A stretch of 44,387 bases of DNA from Microbacterium sp. B35-30 (GTDB lineage: Bacteria > Actinomycetota > Actinomycetes > Actinomycetales > Microbacteriaceae). Position numbers and translations under genes: made by a program. Positions within the stretch are counted from its first letter, which is position 1. Every line of letters starts with the position of its first letter. Under the pieces are notes generated by a model. That model did not search any database and was not told the origin of the DNA. It saw only the letters and a program-made list of their open reading frames with translations. Shown here one piece after another: positions 41,928 through 44,387 of this stretch. Location: contig NZ_MWLQ01000015.1 of NCBI RefSeq assembly GCF_010634855.1, positions 1 through 44,387 of the forward strand, written 5' to 3'.

Positions 41928-43610
41928 TCAGTCGTTCGTCAGCCAGACAGTCGTGTCGGCCGGCAGTTCGCCGCCCACGATCGGACCGCTCGACGCGATC
42001 ACGATACCGCTCGGCAGCGCGATCGGCGTGGAACCGGTGTTGGCGATCACGGTGACATTCCCGTTGCGGAATGCGACGGCATCCGTTCCGTAGCCGTCGA
42101 TCCACTCGAGCGAGCCGGCGCCGAGTGCCCGGGCGCGTCGTTCGGCGAGGAGCGTCCGGTACAGCTCGAGCGTCGATCCCTCGACCCCGGACTGGGCGCT
42201 GCGGGCCAGCGTGGCCCACTCGGCCGGCTGCGGCAGCCACGAGGCACCGGTGGGGCTGAAGCCGTAGGCGGGGGCATCCGCGGTCCACGGGATCGGCACG
42301 CGGCAGCCGTCGCGACCGTACCGCTCGCCGTTCGTGCGGAACCACGTCGGGTCCTGACGGGCGGAACCGGGGATGTCGATGACCTCGGGCAGGCCGAGCT
42401 CCTCGCCCTGGTACAGGTACGCCGAGCCGGGCAGCGCGAGCATGAGCGTCGTCGCGGCGCGGGCGCGGGCGAGGCCGACCTCGGGGATCGGCTGGCCGGG
42501 GGACTCGGGGCCGATGCCGTGACCCTGCGGGTTCTCGGCGGTCAGCGCGAGGCGCGACGCGTGGCGCACGACGTCGTGGTTCGACAGCACCCACGTGCTC
42601 GGTGCGCCGACGCCCGGGAAAGCCCGCAGCGACACGTCGATGACCTTGCGCAGATGAGCGGCGTTCCACTCGGTGGAGAGGTAGGGGAAGTTGAAGGCCT
42701 GGTGCATCTCGTCGGAGCGCACCCACTGCGCCGTGCGCTCGGCGGTCGGCAGCCACGCCTCGGCGGCCAGGGCGCGGTCGCCCTGGTACTCCTCGAGGAT
42801 CTTCCGCCAGTCGCGGTAGACCTCGTGCACGGCATCCTGGCCCCAGTAGGGCACGTTCTCCTCTTCGCCGCCCATCGATCCGGCCTCGGGGTCGGGGATG
42901 TAGTCGGGGAGGCCCTCGGCCTTGATCAGGCCGTGGGCGACGTCGACGCGGAAGCCGTCGACGCCGCGGTCGAGCCAGAAGCGCAGGATGCGGCGGAACT
43001 CCTCGCGCACCTCCTCGTTCGACCAGTCGAAGTCGGGCTGCGACGAGTCGAAGAGGTGCAGATACCACTGGCCGGGCCGGCCGTCGGGCTCGACGACGCG
43101 CGTCCAGGCCGGACCGCCGAAGACCGACTCCCAGTTGTTCGGCGGGAGCTCGCCGTGCGCGCCCTGTCCGTCGCGGAACATGTAGCGCCCACGCTCGGCG
43201 CTGCCGGGAGCGGCGACGAGCGCCTGCTGGAACCACTCGTGCTGGTCGGACGAGTGGTTCGGCACCAGATCGACGATGACACGGATGCCGCGGTCATGGG
43301 CCCCGGCGAGCATCGCGTCGAAGTCGGCCAGCGTGCCGAACAGCGGGTCGACGTCGCAGTAGTCGCTGACGTCGTAGCCGGCGTCCTTCTGCGGCGACCG
43401 CTGGAACGGGCTCAGCCAGATCGCGTCGACGCCGAGGCTCTTCAGGTCGTCGAGGCGCGAGGTGATGCCCGGCAGGTCGCCGATGCCGTCGCCCGACGCG
43501 TCGGCGAAGGAGCGGGGGTAGATCTGGTAGATGACGGCGGTGCGCCACCATTCGCCGCCGATGGGGGCGAGGAACGCGTCCGTGCGCTCAGCGGTCTCTG
43601 CGGAAGTCAT
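41928..43610 (-). CDS. GH13 alpha-glucosidase (oligo-1,6-/alpha-glucosidase type)
   Basis: The 560-residue enzyme has the GH13 regions: I DLVPNHSS, II GFRVDVAHG (nucleophile Asp), III ALAAEAWLP (acid/base Glu) and IV LSNHDVVRH (third Asp). The start WWRTAVIYQIYPRSFADASGDGIGDLPGI is that of intracellular alpha-glucosidases such as GH13 subfamily 30. It has no signal peptide and likely splits maltose-, isomaltose- or sucrose-type oligosaccharides in the cytoplasm. ATG 43610 is six bases after TAGACT, and a LacI-type operator touches that box. Confidence 0.93.
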   Translation of the reverse strand: MTSAETAERTDAFLAPIGGEWWRTAVIYQIYPRSFADASGDGIGDLPGITSRLDDLKSLGVDAIWLSPFQRSPQKDAGYDVSDYCDVDPLFGTLADFDAMLAGAHDRGIRVIVDLVPNHSSDQHEWFQQALVAAPGSAERGRYMFRDGQGAHGELPPNNWESVFGGPAWTRVVEPDGRPGQWYLHLFDSSQPDFDWSNEEVREEFRRILRFWLDRGVDGFRVDVAHGLIKAEGLPDYIPDPEAGSMGGEEENVPYWGQDAVHEVYRDWRKILEEYQGDRALAAEAWLPTAERTAQWVRSDEMHQAFNFPYLSTEWNAAHLRKVIDVSLRAFPGVGAPSTWVLSNHDVVRHASRLALTAENPQGHGIGPESPGQPIPEVGLARARAATTLMLALPGSAYLYQGEELGLPEVIDIPGSARQDPTWFRTNGERYGRDGCRVPIPWTADAPAYGFSPTGASWLPQPAEWATLARSAQSGVEGSTLELYRTLLAERRARALGAGSLEWIDGYGTDAVAFRNGNVTVIANTGSTPIALPSGIVIASSGPIVGGELPADTTVWLTND

Positions 43611-43616
43611 CGGGCC

Positions 43617-43637
43617 AGTCTACTGCAAGCGCTTACA
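43617..43637 (-). promoter_or_regulatory. Glucosidase -10 box with adjoining LacI-type operator
   Basis: TAGACT (43617-43622, minus strand) is six bases from ATG 43610. Immediately upstream is TGCAAGCGCTTACA (43624-43637), a LacI-family operator of the xAAGCGCTTx type. A bound repressor would cover the core promoter. It is the likely target of the LacI protein encoded at 40781-41800. Confidence 0.7.
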
Positions 43638-43663
43638 GTGTGACGCGGCGCCGGCGCCGGCTC

Positions 43664-43759
43664 CTCAACTGAGGAACGGCGAGGCTTCTCAATTGAGGAA
43701 CGGCGCGGGCGCTTGGTTGAGCAAGGACGCAAGTCCTCGGCTGAGGAACGGCGCGGGCG
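43664..43759 (+). repeat. Four tandem 24-bp units upstream of apt
   Basis: Units begin at 43664, 43688, 43712 and 43736. Three start CTC followed by AACT, AATT or GGCT and continue with GAGGAACGGCG; the third unit is degenerate (CTTGGTTGAGCAAGGACG). The CTCAATTGAG part is self-complementary. Codon structure is absent, so the array is intergenic, between the glucosidase promoter and apt. Confidence 0.7.
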
Positions 43760-43816
43760 CCGGACGCGCCGCGGTGGTGGCGGAAGCGCGGAGGCGGCGG
43801 AGATGGAGCCCGGGCG

Positions 43817-43822
43817 TAGGGT
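43817..43822 (+). promoter_or_regulatory. -10 box of a leaderless apt promoter
   Basis: TAGGGT is followed by six bases and the GTG at 43829, without a ribosome binding site. Confidence 0.6.
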
Positions 43823-43828
43823 GGGCGA

Positions 43829-44347
43829 GTGCCGTCAGAAGCCCTCACACGCGCCGAATCCCTCATCCGCACGATCCCCGACTACCCCGAGCCGGGCGTG
43901 CTGTTCCGCGACATCACGCCGCTGCTGGCGGATGCTCGCGCCCTGCGCACGGTCATCCACGCGATGATCGCCCCGTTCGAGGGATCGTTCGACGTGGTCG
44001 CCGGGGTCGAGGCGCGCGGGTTCCTGCTCGCCGGCGCCGTGGCGATGGAGGCCGGTGTGGGCCTGGTGCCGATCCGCAAGGCCGGCAAGCTGCCGCTGCC
44101 CGCGGCATCCGTCACCTACGTGCTCGAGTACGGCACCGCCACGATCGAGGCGCACGACGACATCGCCGAGGGCAGCCGCGTGCTGCTGGTCGACGACGTG
44201 CTCGCCACCGGGGGCACCCTGGTCGCCGCCCATCAGCTGGTCGGCGAGCTCGGCGGCGTCGTCGTCGGCACGGCGGTGCTGATGGAGCTGACCGCGCTCG
44301 GTGGCCGCGAGGTCGTCGGCGACGTGCACACGGTTTTCACCGGCTGA
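43829..44347 (+). CDS. apt: Adenine phosphoribosyltransferase
   Basis: The 172-residue protein has the type I PRTase fold: IPDYPEPGVLFRDITPLLADARAL at the start, GVEARGFLLAGAVA and the PRPP loop VLLVDDVLATGGT. It salvages adenine to AMP with PRPP. The GTG at 43829 fits the leaderless rule. The final 40 bases of the window after its stop hold no recognisable feature. Confidence 0.94.
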   Translation: MPSEALTRAESLIRTIPDYPEPGVLFRDITPLLADARALRTVIHAMIAPFEGSFDVVAGVEARGFLLAGAVAMEAGVGLVPIRKAGKLPLPAASVTYVLEYGTATIEAHDDIAEGSRVLLVDDVLATGGTLVAAHQLVGELGGVVVGTAVLMELTALGGREVVGDVHTVFTG

Positions 44348-44387
44348 CCTCGTCATCGAGCCGACGGTCTGCGCCGGGTGCGGGGCG

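Overview
The window is about 44 kb of a high-GC Gram-positive chromosome. The protein types (SufS/SufU, a KimA-like carrier, Kdp, GH13 under LacI), the GTG starts and the many start codons sitting 6-8 nt after a TANNNT box all suggest an actinobacterium, most likely family Microbacteriaceae and close to Microbacterium. That assignment is from memory of related proteins, not from a search. I see no rRNA, tRNA, CRISPR array, integrase, transposase or phage gene; this reads as resident chromosome.

Layout. 1-620: 3' end of a beta-propeller lactonase. 673-6379: a tight seven-gene operon with two related membrane-anchored proteins, a Ycf46-type AAA+ ATPase, a DUF2997 protein, a NrdG-like radical-SAM protein, a membrane-anchored DUF1257 (Ycf35-type) protein and a three-helix membrane protein with a helix-hairpin-helix domain. 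6473-8109: AI-2E-type exporter and chorismate mutase. 8192-10202: YtrA-type GntR regulator with an ABC transporter. 10585-13932: ProVWX-like glycine betaine uptake. 13980-15943: patatin-like lipase plus acyltransferase. 15974-18261: two related coiled-coil membrane proteins and two small proteins. 18432-20765: purL. 20983-23894: ArsR regulator, two SRPBCC proteins, an alpha/beta hydrolase and an SRPBCC remnant. 23946-25157: fatty acid desaturase. 25312-33467: kdpDE and kdpFABC, preceded by an extra small membrane protein. 33675-35058: ribbon-helix-helix regulator and DUF4097 protein. 35074-36869: sufU/sufS. 36941-39067: KimA-like potassium importer. 39226-40452: M20 amidohydrolase. 40781-43610: LacI regulator and GH13 glucosidase. 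43829-44347: apt.

How they work together. Three systems point to potassium and osmotic homeostasis: inducible Kdp with its two-component system, a KimA-like carrier and a CBS-domain betaine importer. The least understood unit is the 673-6379 operon. It combines genes known as ycf46, ycf35 and DUF2997 in cyanobacteria and plastids with a radical-SAM protein and several membrane anchors, and two of its products share an almost identical C-terminal tail (RRxGRxVDY).

Non-coding signals include at least fourteen likely leaderless promoters, four clear operator palindromes, a GGATGCC word that is strongly over-represented and builds several terminator hairpins, a second family of long hairpins, one REP-like inverted repeat and a 24-bp tandem repeat before apt.
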